Part shown: piece by piece, positions 9,001 through 20,360 of the stretch | How the letters are laid out: the number at the start of each line of letters is the position of its first letter | Position numbering within the stretch: the stretch's first letter is position 1 | Source: Elgaria multicarinata webbii | Taxonomy: Eukaryota; Chordata; Lepidosauria; Squamata; Anguidae | NCBI RefSeq assembly: GCF_023053635.1 | Contig: NC_086179.1 | Span: 1,006,001 to 1,070,000 of the forward strand | Direction of reading: 5' to 3' | Length of the DNA stretch: 64,000 bases | Notes under the pieces: generated by a model | Databases searched by the model: none | What the model was told of the DNA's origin: nothing | The model's input: the letters and a program-made list of their open reading frames with translations, nothing else | Translations under genes and position numbers: made by a program

Positions 9001-11806
9001 GTGAGCCGAGCCACGCGGAGACGCCCGCGGAAGGCTCTCCCCGCCGGGGCGCAGAGGGCGTTCGAGCTTGCCGCGGACAAGGCGTTCCTCTGAGCGCGAG
9101 CAGGGAGCCCCTCCGCTGAGAGGTCGTGCATCTCCGAGGGGGCTTCGTTAGCCGCCCGGCGGAACCCGCTCTCTCCCAGTCCAGCCCGTAACCGCGTGGC
9201 CCAGCGGGGGAAGAGGTCAGAGGGGGCTGCCTCTCTCCTGGGGGTCCACCCCACTGAGGCTGCCGTCCCCTCGGGATCCCCTGCCCCACGCTGCGCTCCC
9301 TTAAGGGAGGCTGGGAAAGCGGGCCAGCGCCGGCTCCATCCTCGGAGCCTCCGCCGCCGCTAGGGGTGTTCCCGGAGAGCCCCCGCCCCGGGAGGCCGCC
9401 ACGCGCGGGGGGGGGGCAGTTGGGCGTTCGCCCTGCGACTCCGTGGCTGCGCTCCACCTGCTGGGCTGGGCTGACCCGACGGCTGCCTGCTTGCGGAGGG
9501 AGCGAAAGGCCAGAGCGGCGCCCAGGAGGGGCTGGGCCCGGGAACTGGTTCCAGGGACCGCGTGCCTTTGCTTAGCGAGCCCGCCGCCCTGCCTCGTGGC
9601 GCTAGAGCCCCGGCACCGCTCTCTTCAGGGTCCGACGAGGAGGAGGGGGCGGTCGGCGTGGAGAGAAGGGAGCCGGTGGCTTCAGCCAGGCGCGCGCGGG
9701 GATGGGTGGGGGAGCGGCCGGCCGGCCGGCCGCCGGCTGCTGCCTTGGAGCCCGCGAGGGAAAGCCTCCCCGGACTCCGGAGAGGCTGCGGCGCTCGCGT
9801 GGGAGGGGTGTGCGTGGGTACCGGCTCTCGCTGCCTCGACCGCCCTGCCCCGCTGGGGGCCCTTGGCGAGCTCCACCCGGGCGCTGCCGGCAAGCGCGCG
9901 GGGCACCGGGCTGCGGGGCTCCCGGCCGCCTCTCCCGGCTCCAGCGCTGGCTGTCGCCAGCCCGCGACGGGGAAGCCAAGCTCCCGCTTGGCGGCCGCAG
10001 CCCTGCCTCGCCCTCTTGGCGCGAGGCGCCGCCGGCTCGTCGGCGCCCGCTGGCCCGCCGCTGCCAGCGCACGGAGCGCCACAGGCGCAGGGGAGGCGGA
10101 GGAACGCGCCGCCAGGCCCCCGGCCGGTCTTCGGCGGGGCGCAGCTCTGCTCCCGCTGCGGGCCGAGGCCGGAAGAGGCCGCCGGGGCCCGGGGAGCGGG
10201 GCCTTTGGCCCCTGCGAGAACCTGGCGCGGCCCTTACCCGCGCTCCTCGGGCAGAGAGGGGCGGCGCTCTGCCGGGCAGCGGCGCGGCCGCTCAGCAGCG
10301 GGGTGCTGGCCTCTAGCCCGGTCGCGTGGGAGGGGCGGGGCCCGATGCGCCGGACTACCTGGCCTGTCCTCCCCAGGCGACACCGCCGTGCGGCCACACT
10401 GGCTGGGGAGGCTGGCAGTTTGGGGTCAACGGATCTGGAATGGAGCCGGGCGGGGCAGGCCACAGCCGGCCACCCCCAACTGACCTGTGGAGGGGGCCCC
10501 CTCGTCCGAGGGGTGGGCCAGCCGTGGCGGGCCATGGGCCGGCCGTAGGCAGCACAGCCACTGACCTACCAGGTGCCCCGCGCTTGCCGGCTGGAGAGAG
10601 GAAGGCAGCGCGGCTTTGGTTTCCCCAGCCCCAGGGCTGTCCCGGAAGGGATCCACTTCTTCCCTGTTCTTGTGAACCCCGCACTAATCAAAGCTCTCAG
10701 GGTGGCGCCCTGTAGATCGAGCGACGCTGTGCGCAGCACAAGCATTGGGGCATAAGCAACGATGTCACGCGGTCACGGGGCGTTTGGTATCCTCTGAAAA
10801 ACTCTGGGCTTGGGACGACAGAGGCGGCCGACCCTCCTGTTGCTCCTCTGGGCACCCCCCCCCCCTGCTGACGTTGCGCCCATGACGAGTTCGGCGTTCG
10901 CTGCTTGGGCTCTCTCTGCAGACTAAACTATGTAAACAGAACGTGTCAAGTGCCGCGGGGAGGGGCGGGTGCCTGCTTGGCATGGACCATGCGTGGAAGT
11001 GAGTTGCCAAATCCATGACGGGTGCGGTTGGAAGCCGCAGGAAATGCGCCTCACTCCTCAGGCCCTGTGGAGTTGCACACTCGCCTTAACTTCACGCCCG
11101 CCTGGCACACTGGGGGGTGTTCCAAGGGGAGATGCCCTAAATATCCGGGAGGAGCTCTGACATCTCCATGGTGAACCTGGACAGAAGTGTTCAGACTACG
11201 AGGCAGGAGACACAAAAGCCACATCTGTCCCCAGATGTGTCCGTAAGGAGACTCCTTCCGCTCCTCCGCTCCTCTGTGCTTTTTCGCTGCCCGTAGAAGC
11301 CTTTTCTTCCTTCCAGGTTTAAATGCAAAGCAAACTCTGAGTTTCGTAAACAGTTTTACATTTTTAATTGCGTTATTATGTAACTTAAAGTTTCTTAACT
11401 GACTACTCCATGGCAGTTCTAGACTAGACTGATACCGAGATAAGATGGGAGGCTCTTTTGTAAGGGAATATTTAAATAAAGTGATGTCTGAGGCATTGAT
11501 GGGTATCCATGATGGGGGCAAACCGGGGAGGTTTTGGAGTTTGGGGACCTTTTCGTTTGGGAAATCAATGGTGTGCCAGGGAAGGAAGTGAGGCAATAGC
11601 CCCCCCCCCCCAGTACTGGGACAGCCACTTTGGTAGCCCCAAGCTGAGGCTCCTCAGAGAAAACCATGTAATCTGTGGTTCTCCCCTTGCTGCCACTGCT
11701 TCATCCAGCCCTCGGGCTCATCTGCTTGGAGGCCCTAGAGAGCTCTGCTGTTCGGCTTCCCCCGGGCTGGCCTTGACTCCCTGCACCAAGGGCAGTGATG
11801 CCATCC

Positions 11807-11816
11807 TGCCTGCTTG

Positions 11817-11852
<36 letters not shown>

Positions 11853-11855
11853 CCC
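11807..11855. repeat. (CCTG)n microsatellite
   Basis: About twelve CCTG/TGCC units in tandem lie within LEP intron 1. Confidence 0.95.
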
Positions 11856-12650
11856 CAAGCCCAGAGCCCTTCCAAGTGCATGAGGGACATGAGGCCAGGG
11901 CGGCTGCTGTTGTAGAGACCTTGGTCAGCTCCACCATTCATCCACCAGGCTCGCTGGGAGCCTCATGGTGTAAAGCCGAGCATAGGTTTGCACAAGGGGT
12001 GTGCTGGGTGTTCCCAGACACACCCTAATAGCTCAAGAAAAAAGTGATGAATTAGGGGGCAGAGGGGCATCCAGATGAAGCAGGAACAGCCCTCCAGTTG
12101 CCCTCTGCCTGCTCCGCTGCCCCCAACAGTGCACCACTGCTCCTGGCAGGAGGAGCAAAAAGGAATCACTCTGCTGCTGTGAGCCTCCCTGCCAGAAGCC
12201 AGGCTTCAAAGAGGCCAGGAGGAGGAGCTTTGAAGGCTAGTATCGCCTCTTGAGATACTCCTCTCACCAGCATCACTGCAAAGCCCCATCAATGCTGGAA
12301 CTTAAGAAGCATCTCCTCATCCCCAACACCCACCTGCAAAGCCCCCGTCCCCATGGTCAGGCAAGATGAATGCTGAGTAGGGCATCAGTGTCTACAGTGT
12401 TTAATAAATAAATGAATAAAATAATGTCCTTTATGATTGAGTATTCAATAAATGTTCACCTTTTTTTAAAAAAAATCCCTGGGTGCACACCGTAAGGAAA
12501 TTGCTGTGCACACCTATGAAGCCGAAGAGGGCGTTCACAGGGAGGAAATGGATGAGGGCTGGTAGCATCTAGGCCAGAGGGGTCCATTGCTGCATTCATT
12601 ACATCTGCAGCCTCCTCCTCCTCCTCTTCCTTCAAATCCTCTGTTCTTCC

Positions 12651-12790
12651 TGCCCTACTTTATCCTCGCAAGAACCCTGCGAGGTAGGTGAGGCTGAGAG
12701 TCTCTTTCTCCCACAGCCACCCAGGGAGAGCTTCACGGCACAGGGCAGATGTGACTCCGGTCCTCCCCTGTCCTCCTCCGTCGATTCCAT
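12651..12790 (+). mobile_element. MIR-like CORE-SINE fragment
   Basis: The run 'tttatcctcgcaagaacc', 'ctgcgaggtaggtgaggctg' and 'ccacccagggagagcttc' follows the order of the conserved MIR/CORE-SINE segment (TTTAATCCTCACAACAACCCTGTGAGGTAGG...). It is an old, diverged copy. Confidence 0.6.
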
Positions 12791-13699
12791 GCAGTGCCTT
12801 CCACTCCCTACATCGGATGGCTCCTTGTTGCTCCAGGATGTAGGAAGCCCAGACCGGCCTCCTCCTGGTCCAGTAGAGGCTGGGCATCTGCTAATCAGGG
12901 ATGCTGGACTGGTTGATTTCCCGCATTGGCAGGCGCTGGGCTCAATGACCTTTGAGGTCCTTCCCAATCCAACGAGGCTATGAGTTTAATAGAAAGGGAA
13001 GTGATCCAGCACAAGGCACAGAAGCTCTTTATTGCACTTGTGAAAGGCACGAGTTGCATTTATTTTCTAACCTGAGGAGGAGGACTCAGCGTGAGGTCTT
13101 CCATGAAGCCCTAAAAACAACCATACGTTCCATCTAAAACCCCTGATTGGGTAAGCCTGGTTTAATCCAGCCCCAAAGAGTTGTTGTAGCCCCTAGCAGG
13201 CTAAGCCACAGGCGTGCGCAACACTTTCATTAGTGTGCGCACAGGGGTAGTTTTTTTAAATGTGACCATTTATTGAATACTGCTGCTGCCAGGAGCAACG
13301 GCATTCTGTTGAGGGCAGCAACAGCTGAGCAACTAGATGACCATTCTTGCTGTGTCTGGATCCCCCTCTGGATCCCTACTCAATGCCCCCCTTAATTTGG
13401 CACTCATTGCTTGAAACATTAGGGTGTGCCTCAGCACACCTGGCACACCCCTTGCGCACACCTATGGGCAAAGCCGGCCCATTCTGGTGGAGGATGGACT
13501 GGTCACCTGCAAGACCTCCCTGCTCCCCGTTCTTCCTGCTGGCCCGCTGGGCATTGCCCCTCCTCCTCCTGGGAGCCCATCCTCAGGGTAAGCCGAACCC
13601 TTTGGGAATCTGAGTGCTTCATCCTGCCTGACCTCACCTCCAACATGGGAGTCTCACTCATTGGCTTCCCTCTTTGCCTACACAGGGCCAAAGGAGAAG

Positions 13700-15004
13700 A
13701 TGCGCTGCTACCCCAATGCCTCCTTGTTTCAGCTCCTCTGCCTCTGGCTGACCCTCGCCTGCTGCCAGGCTGCACCTGTGACTATTGGACAGATCAGAGC
13801 TGACATTAAAAGTCTCGCAAAAACCACGATGACCAGGATCGCACAGCAGCACGTAAGCACTGAGGCGGGCCATGGTTGTGCGCGCGCGCGCATGGACAGG
13901 GGCTGTCACCTGGCCAGACTTTCTCCTGGTCTCACTCTCAGCCTCTGTGGAACTAGCTCCTACTGGGGGCTGCTTCCCTGCATATGCGTCAGGGTCTGCC
14001 CTGGAGCCTTGGCAATGAGCCAGCATCACTTGCAGCCTGTCGACATTCTGAACACCCAAACTGACCCCAGCACCACATGCTTCTACCTACAGAAAGGGGG
14101 AAGGACGTTCTCAAGATAGCTGCACACGAAGCCATGCCCCGTAACCAAGCTGCCTTGTAATAGCTTCTGCTCAGAAATGTGGCCAAGAAATGTTCATAAA
14201 TAAAAGGGGGGAAAGCAGGGAATTGCACCAGAAATCTATAGATGGGATGTGTAATGTGCCTCAACTGTTATCAGTGCACTTCAATGCCAATAGAAGCCAC
14301 TAGTACAGATCCAGTCTGGGACTGAGGCTGACACTCTATGATACCTGTATCCAAGGCATGTGCCACTGAGTCGAGCATCACACCTGGTCACTGGGGTGGG
14401 GGCGGGGGCAGGACACAAGACTGCGAATGGCAAGAAATAGCCCATCGCCCTTTTATTCTGAGCTCCGCACCTTAGCCACCCTTCGTCCATCTGTCCCTTC
14501 TTCTGTCTCTCTCTCATGGCAAGCAGGGGGTTGGACTCGATGGCCTTCTAGGCCCCTTCCAACTCTACTATTCTGTGATTCTATGATTTACCTGCCTTCT
14601 GGTCATGCCTTAACCGCCTCACACCTTCTCTCTTCCCAATGCAGTTCCCTGCAGTGAACACGAGGATCGCTGGGTTAGAGTTCATCCCTGAGGACCTTCC
14701 TGCGTTGAACCTGCGGGCCATAGGCAAAACTCTGGAGACCTTCAACCAGGTCCTCTCCAATCTGCCTCTGCACGAGCCCCTTAATCAAATACCCTATGAT
14801 TTGGAGAACCTCTGGAGCCTTTTGAATCTGTTGCACACTCGGCTCCAGTGCCCTGCTGCTGGACACTCCGTGACCGATTTGTTGCCGCCCCAGAAGAACC
14901 TGCTGGCGGCCACTCCATACACCTCAACAGCAGTGACTCTGCACCGACTCCAAAACATCCTACAAATTATTGCTAATGCTGCGAATACTATGCAGCAGTG
15001 CTAG
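13700..15004 (+). CDS. LEP: Leptin (two coding exons, 170 aa)
   Basis: Leptin is a secreted four-helix cytokine that signals energy status through the leptin receptor. Exon 2 spans 13686-13852, with acceptor CACAG/GG, ATG at 13700 and donor CAC/GTAAGC. Exon 3 starts at 14645 after AATGCAG and ends with TAG at 15002-15004. The phase-0 join gives 51 + 119 = 170 aa (human 167). A hydrophobic signal peptide (FQLLCLWLTLACCQA) probably ends at residue 24, leaving a 146-aa mature chain as in mammals. Family landmarks fall at or next to mammalian positions: GLEFIP at mature 37-42 (human GLDFIP 38-43), DLENL at 79-83, RLQ at 128-130, Cys96 and the C-terminal Cys146 that form the disulfide. Between landmarks the sequence is highly diverged, as expected of non-mammalian leptins. 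The convergent neighbour RBM28 confirms synteny. Confidence 0.96.
14518..14588 (+). mobile_element. Short CR1 3' end in LEP intron 2
   Basis: The stretch GCAGGGGGTTGGACTCGATG through the ATTCTGTGATTCTATGAT repeat is a CR1 3' end of about 70 bp. It ends 56 bp upstream of the exon 3 splice acceptor, so it lies close to the likely branch point and polypyrimidine region. Confidence 0.9.
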
Positions 15005-15580
15005 GAGGAGGTGCAAAGGCTCTGGCCCAGGGTCTCCTTGGTTTTCGATGTTCTGGTCAGGTCAGGTCTCACCCAGAGGGCGCCACATGCTATGCAAGAA
15101 AAAAAACACCTCAGGATATAATGGCAGCTTTTCTCTAAGCTTAATGGTCAATCCAGGAGGATCTCAGAGGAAGAGGAGGGGCGAACCCTGGCCTCATGTG
15201 TGCTGCGGTTCTCCAACACGCACACACACAGACACACCCATGATCGTGGAAGGGAAATAAGCAAAGGGTGGCTTCATTCCTCTTCCCCCATGCACTGGTA
15301 ACCTGCGGGGGTGGGTGGGATTTGAATAACAGCCCTGAGCACCGCGCCTTGTTGCATCATGCGAACCCATCTAGGGTGGCTCTAGGGCATAACCCATGGG
15401 CTGTTGTAGTGCCATCCTGGCCATGTTCGCATGGAATGAGGAGCCATGCTGCTAAATGCAATTAAGCAATCCTGGTGCAAATTAGTTGAATAATTTATTG
15501 TATTTGAGATGCTTTGGATGAGAAATTAATTGGTTTGTTTGCTGTTGGTGAAATTTAAATAAATCCTAGAAACTGCTTCT
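15005..15580 (+). other. LEP: LEP 3' UTR with poly(A) signal
   Basis: An AATAAA hexamer at 15558-15563 is the first consensus signal downstream of the stop codon, which would give a 3' UTR of about 0.57 kb. Mammalian LEP 3' UTRs are longer, so a more distal site is possible. The region has no recognised repeat. Confidence 0.5.
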
Positions 15581-17705
15581 AAATGTGCATCTATAGATAT
15601 AAATCAGCATATGTATTTCTTTAATCAAGCTTATAACAACAGCCCTGTGATTAGGGCAAAACCAGCCTTGGAGTAATATCTGCATGTATATCCTTGATCC
15701 AGCACCCGGCTTCCCTCCCAATTCGGTAAGCAATGCTAGCAGCTCTTGTGGTCTGTGAAACTCCGATGCAAAAGTCTGAGCGAGTCCCTTTGCCCAGGAC
15801 AGACCATCCTTCTGTGGGAGACAAGCGGGCAGGAGCTGAGGAGGGAAAGGGGCGCGGCTGAGGGATCCTGAACCTTACAGCCATGTCTAAGAAACTCTTC
15901 ACCTGGAGTGACCCAAGAGGGCAGCTCAGAGTCCTCATTGGACCTGGCCCATTTTCATCCTTTTCTTCCAAATCTCTTGAGGGGGGGCCAGGACCCTTTC
16001 TTCCCCAACCCAACCCAGTCCTGGCTTCGGACAAGTCACACTTGGGTCAGAACACGTTACACTCTTGGAATCAGAACTTGGTGATTCAGGGTCTAGGACT
16101 GGCCCCATCTTCAGGGTGTCTGAACGCGAGGGCCGTTCTGAGCATTATTTGCGCCCCTTCTCTTGAGAGGGTGTTCCAGGTGCTCAGAGATTCTCCACAC
16201 AGCACCCCTCAGGCTCCGGGGGCTGGAGTGCCCTGGCAGCACCTTCCCCATGCCCCGCTTCCCTGTCAGGGCTGCTGCCTTCTCTGGGAAGAGCGAGCCA
16301 CGTTTCTGTCCTCCTGGTCCCTCCCCTCTTGGGTTGGGATGACCTTGATTGACAGCCATCCACCCATGGCTGCCAACTAGACAGTTAGGCAGGAGGAGCC
16401 TTGTCCGGTGGGCACGGATGCCCGAGGGAGAGGGACAGGCATGCCAAAGGGTGCCTTGGACAAAGGGGTGGGGCTTGTCCTTTCCTGCCAGCCTGCTTTG
16501 GGGGCTGCAGGAGGGGGCGCGACAGGCTGGGCTGCCCCAAAGGGAAGCTGCGTTCCCACTCGGCACCTGCCTGGGAAGCTGGAACGTCAGCTTGGCCAGG
16601 CTTCGGGTGTCGTGACTGGCTGGGCTTGAGGAGGGGAGCGGATGGGTGTCCCAAGCCCCTGCATGCAGCTCAGATTATGCCCACCTGTATCCTAGTAGGC
16701 ACCGACTCCTGCCTTGCCTGAAGCCCAGGGCAGGAGATGATGGAGCAACACAGGCTGCCTCAGCACTGCTGCCCGGGCAGCCCGCAGCCGCACTCCCTCT
16801 CATGGGCAGGGCAGGGCAGGGCAGGGCAAGGCAGGTCTCAAGCGGTGGGGCTGGGTGGGGTGCAAATCAGCTTGGTCAAAAACTTGCCCGTGGGAACAGT
16901 CAAGCTTATACTGCAAAACAGAAGACTGTTCTAAGGGAAGATGTTGCAGCTGGCTTTTCATTCCTCAGAATATCTATCTCAATCTTTTCCACAAAGAAAA
17001 GATCAAAGCAAAGGGATTTGAATCTTTTGCACGCCGGCCAAATGGGCCCATTTTTTTTTTTAAAAAAAATCGTCATCGCTCCTGGGCAAACTGCACTTTA
17101 TACTTACAGCCCATAACAAAGCCTTGACTTTAAAAAAAGAAGAAGAAGAAAAGATCATGCCTTTCCAGGAGGCTGTCATTCTGAGAGGAGGAAGGGAGTG
17201 TGTGCCGGTTGTCCCCCAACCATTATGCCACCCACAGTATACACCCCCAGGGTCCTGATTTACATATATTTACAAGGGCAAAGGGTCTTAAAGGGGGACC
17301 AGAGACTTCTCTCCCATGGACAGCAGCATCAGAACCCAGCAAACTCTTGTGAGAACACAGGCCTCTCTGGCAAAGAAGCGTTGCTGATGGCAGCAAGGAA
17401 AGGAACCCTTTCTGCTGCATATGGAGCAGCAGCTCCTGAACCAGTCTCCCGCTTCCAAGTGTGATGTGCTGAAGGACAGTCCTTGGGCAGCTGTTCCTGG
17501 CTCACACTTCCCCCACCCCACTGCGGAAGGGCTGAATCTGAGGGCTCTTGAAGCTATTAGGGGCAAGGAAACAGCCAGAGGGAGCAGCCCAGCCCGGCTG
17601 TTGCTGCTGCCTCCACCCCTGTCCTTGGCTGGTTCTTTTCACTTTGAAGTAGGCAAGGGAAGGAGTCTCTCTCTGCTGCCTGACTGCTGCACCTGGGGCT
17701 GATGC
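15581..17705. other. Intergenic, no gene recognised
   Basis: Mixed-composition DNA downstream of LEP. It holds a GGGCA tandem at about 16808-16835 and purine and A/T runs at 17050-17150. No coding signature was seen on either strand. Confidence 0.5.
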
Positions 17706-17707
17706 AA

Positions 17708-18545
17708 GGTCGGTGCTACCATAGCGGCCACTCAGGCGGCCACCTAGAGCGCCAAGCTAAGAGGGGCACCGTGCAGCGCAGCACTCATGCGCGTTGTTGG
17801 CTGTGAGCCGGCCTGGCCTGGCCTGAGGATTCAGCTGGGCCTGGGCGGGCGAGATGGTGCCCCATGCCCACCCAGCCAAAGCAAAGCCAGGGACGCTGGG
17901 GTGGGAGTGGGGTGGCTCCACGTTTGGACTTCCGCCCGGAAGCCACCCTCCCAGAGCTGCTCTAGCCACCCGGAAGCCGCCCTCCCAGAGCCGGGAGGCC
18001 GCCGCCAGAAGAAGAAGAAAAAGCACGTGGTGAGCTCGACCCTGGCTCAAGCCAGCCTCTGCTTGACTCCCAAGGAAAGGGCACCGGGTCATCTCGCCTC
18101 TCTCCTCAAACAGGCCGTGATGTCCAGGCAGGTGGGCAAGCAGGACTCCCTCTCCCTTCCCCCAGGAAAACTAGGGACTTGTGGACTCCTCGCAAGGCAA
18201 ACTCTCTTGCTTCCCGATCCTGTGCGTGTGGATCAACGGGACTTGTATCCGAGAAAGCATTGCACCGGGAGGCACCAGTGCGGCCCAATCCGCCTATGCC
18301 TCCTTACTCGGAAGACTTATTCCCCCGAGTAAACGTGCGGAGGGGATCGGGACCCCAGGCTGCATAGCGGGTTGCGTTCGCATGGAAGTAAGTCCCGGTG
18401 AATTCCAGACGGCTCAGTCCCAAATCGAAGTGAGCCAGTCCCAGCTTTCCACTCGGCGCACACGTTTGGACTTCTGCGCAATTGGGGTGTGTGTGTGTGC
18501 AAGTAGCTCGCCTTGCCTAGGACGCAAAATAGTCTGGCGCCGGCC
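17708..18545 (+). mobile_element. TIR-bearing non-autonomous DNA element, copy 1
   Basis: It begins GGTCGGTGCTACC and ends CTGGCGCCGGCC, imperfect terminal inverted repeats. Internal blocks (CACTCAGGCGGCC, AGAGCGCCAAGCTAAGAG, GAGGATTCAGCTGGGCCTGG, and GCAAAATAGTCTGGC near the end) recur in the same order in the inverted copy at 31411-32047. No transposase frame was seen. The superfamily is uncertain. Confidence 0.7.
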
Positions 18546-18949
18546 CTGGGCTGATGCTTAATGGAATGGGTGGGGGGAGGATGCCATGTCAGGTCAGGGA
18601 GCAGGGCAGGTGCTGTGCTTCTGTTCCCTAGAATAGAAAAAAAATAAGGCTTCCTTTAGAAAATGGAAGACTTGCCCAAATGAAGAAAACAAATAGGAGC
18701 ACAAGCTTGCACAAAGTAGATGCAAGCAGATAATAGGCTTCATCCCACGTACCTGTTTCCCTTGAATTATCCCCGTAGCGTAAAGTTGTTGTTGTTAGCT
18801 AAAGCACACCCCAGGAGGCAGCGCTCCTAAGATCCTTTGCATACCAGGAGAAGGGTTTAAGGGGGAATATAAAAAAATCATAAAAAATCAACAGATGACC
18901 CAATCTGATTCAAATTTGGTATGCTTAAAGCACTCCTTAATATCTATTA

Positions 18950-20360
18950 CTGTGCCAATTTTGATGTCTTTATCTTTAAAATTTATGCAGGTGTAAGCAT
19001 TTGTTTAATTTGTACTTTAAACATATCAAATCCTCCTCCTGCGCCCCCCAGTGGCCTCTCGGAGAACAACAAAAGATTTGCTCCTAAACAGGTAGCAATA
19101 TAGGTCGATTATTTTGGCTTCAAAGCACAATTAAAACAGGATGCATGGGAGTGCTTCACAGTCAAAGCAGATTATAAACTGGAAATCTTCAGAGTCCTTT
19201 GTACGCAATTCGCAGTGATTGCACAGTGTGACCCTGGTGTGATGAAGCTAAATAACAGATTGAGGGAGGAGCATTTTGAAGAGCATATTGTAACACCATC
19301 AATGCCAACAATAAAGTATTCTTTAAATATATCAGAAGCAGGAAACCAGCTAGGGAGACTGTTGGGCCGCTGGAAGACAATAGAGTTAAGGGTGTACTCA
19401 ACGAGGGTACAGAGATTGTAGAGAAGCTGGATGAATTCTTTTCATTTGTCTACACTCAGAAAATGTAGGACAGATACCTGTGACTGAACTGATGTTTTCA
19501 GGCAGGAAGTCTGATTAATTGTGCCAAACAGTGGTGACAAAAGATAAAGACTCAACTTTATCGACAAATTGAAAGCTAGTAAATAATTGAGCTCACTTGG
19601 TATCCATCCTAGACTTCTTAAAGATCTCAAGTATAAAATTATTAATCTTTTAACAAAAATAGGTAACATGTCCCTAAGATCAGCCTCTGTACCAGAAGAC
19701 TGGAGAATGCTTTTTCTTCTTTAACCAGTTACTGATCCAGAATAGGACCTCTCCTCTTATGCCATGACTGCTAAATTTGCTCAGAAGTCTTTGGCGAGGA
19801 ACTTTGTCCAAAGCCTTTTGGAAGTTCAAAGTCTTTTGGAAGAACAAGTAAATGATATCTACCAGATCACCCTTGTCCATATGTATATTGACAGTCTTCA
19901 AGAACTCTAAAAGGCTAGTGAGACAGGACTTACCTTTGTGGATTCTTTTCTTACTAATTTTATCTTGAATAATCAACCAATTTACCCAGAATAGATGTAA
20001 AGTTAACCAGCCTGTAAATTCCTGGAACAACATAAATTGGTGTTGCATTGGCCAGAGAGTAGAAATAAATGGTAAATTCTCCCAATGGAAGGATGCCAAC
20101 AGTAGGGTTCCACAGGGACCTCCATTGGGACTGATGCTTTTCAACTTATCCATAAATGATCTGGAACTAGGAGTTAGTAGTGAAGTGGCCAATTTGCTGA
20201 TGACACCTAGTCATTTAGATAAATAAAACAAAAAAGGATTGAGAGCAACTTCAAAAAGATCTCTCCAAACTCTGAGAATGGGCATCAAAATGGCAAATGC
20301 AGTCCAACATAAAGCAAGTGTAAAGTGATTCAGTTTGGGGTGAAATATCCCAACTTCAAG
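18950..20360 (+). mobile_element. Decayed CR1/L3-like LINE with an internal inverted segment
   Basis: Plus-strand remnants read NISEAGNQLGRLLGRWKT (about 19322-19380), SVPEDWR (about 19686-19706), RVEINGKFSQW and RVPQGP..GLMLFNLSINDLELG (about 20056-20170). The middle of the reverse transcriptase is present only on the minus strand between about 19707 and 20056: ATPIYVV, KGKSCLTSLLEFL, DKGDLVDIIYLFFQK and DKVPRQRLLSKFSSHGI. The element is otherwise collinear but carries numerous stops and frameshifts. Confidence 0.8.

Larger units (their letters stand above)
8649..10540. other. CpG island C over the leptin promoter and first exon
   Basis: This is continuous CpG-rich sequence of about 1.9 kb. 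It contains the C/EBP-like site, TATA box, putative exon 1 and the start of intron 1. The long open frames in several registers (for example 9443-10483 and 9562-10548 plus, 9360-10535 minus) are low-complexity products of GC richness and are not called as genes. Confidence 0.8.
10541..13685 (+). other. Rest of LEP intron 1, no other gene seen
   Basis: The sequence becomes gradually less GC-rich. It contains a (TGCC)n tract, a MIR-like SINE, a few C-runs (10854-10865, 11600-11610) and otherwise unremarkable unique-looking DNA. No open frame has a recognisable domain. Confidence 0.6.

Noticed and set aside
9360-10548. Open frames of 328-391 aa over the leptin CpG island
   Set aside because: Same GC-driven artefact; they overlap the predicted LEP first intron and show no family resemblance.
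1-13000. mir-129 and LRRC4/SND1, the expected left neighbours of LEP
   Set aside because: No matching hairpin or coding exon was seen; in human they are tens of kb away and probably lie outside the window.
13661-13699. Alternative LEP start upstream (ATG at 13661)
   Set aside because: It lies before the CACAG splice acceptor at 13685, so it is intronic in the spliced transcript; the ATG at 13700 gives a normal signal peptide.
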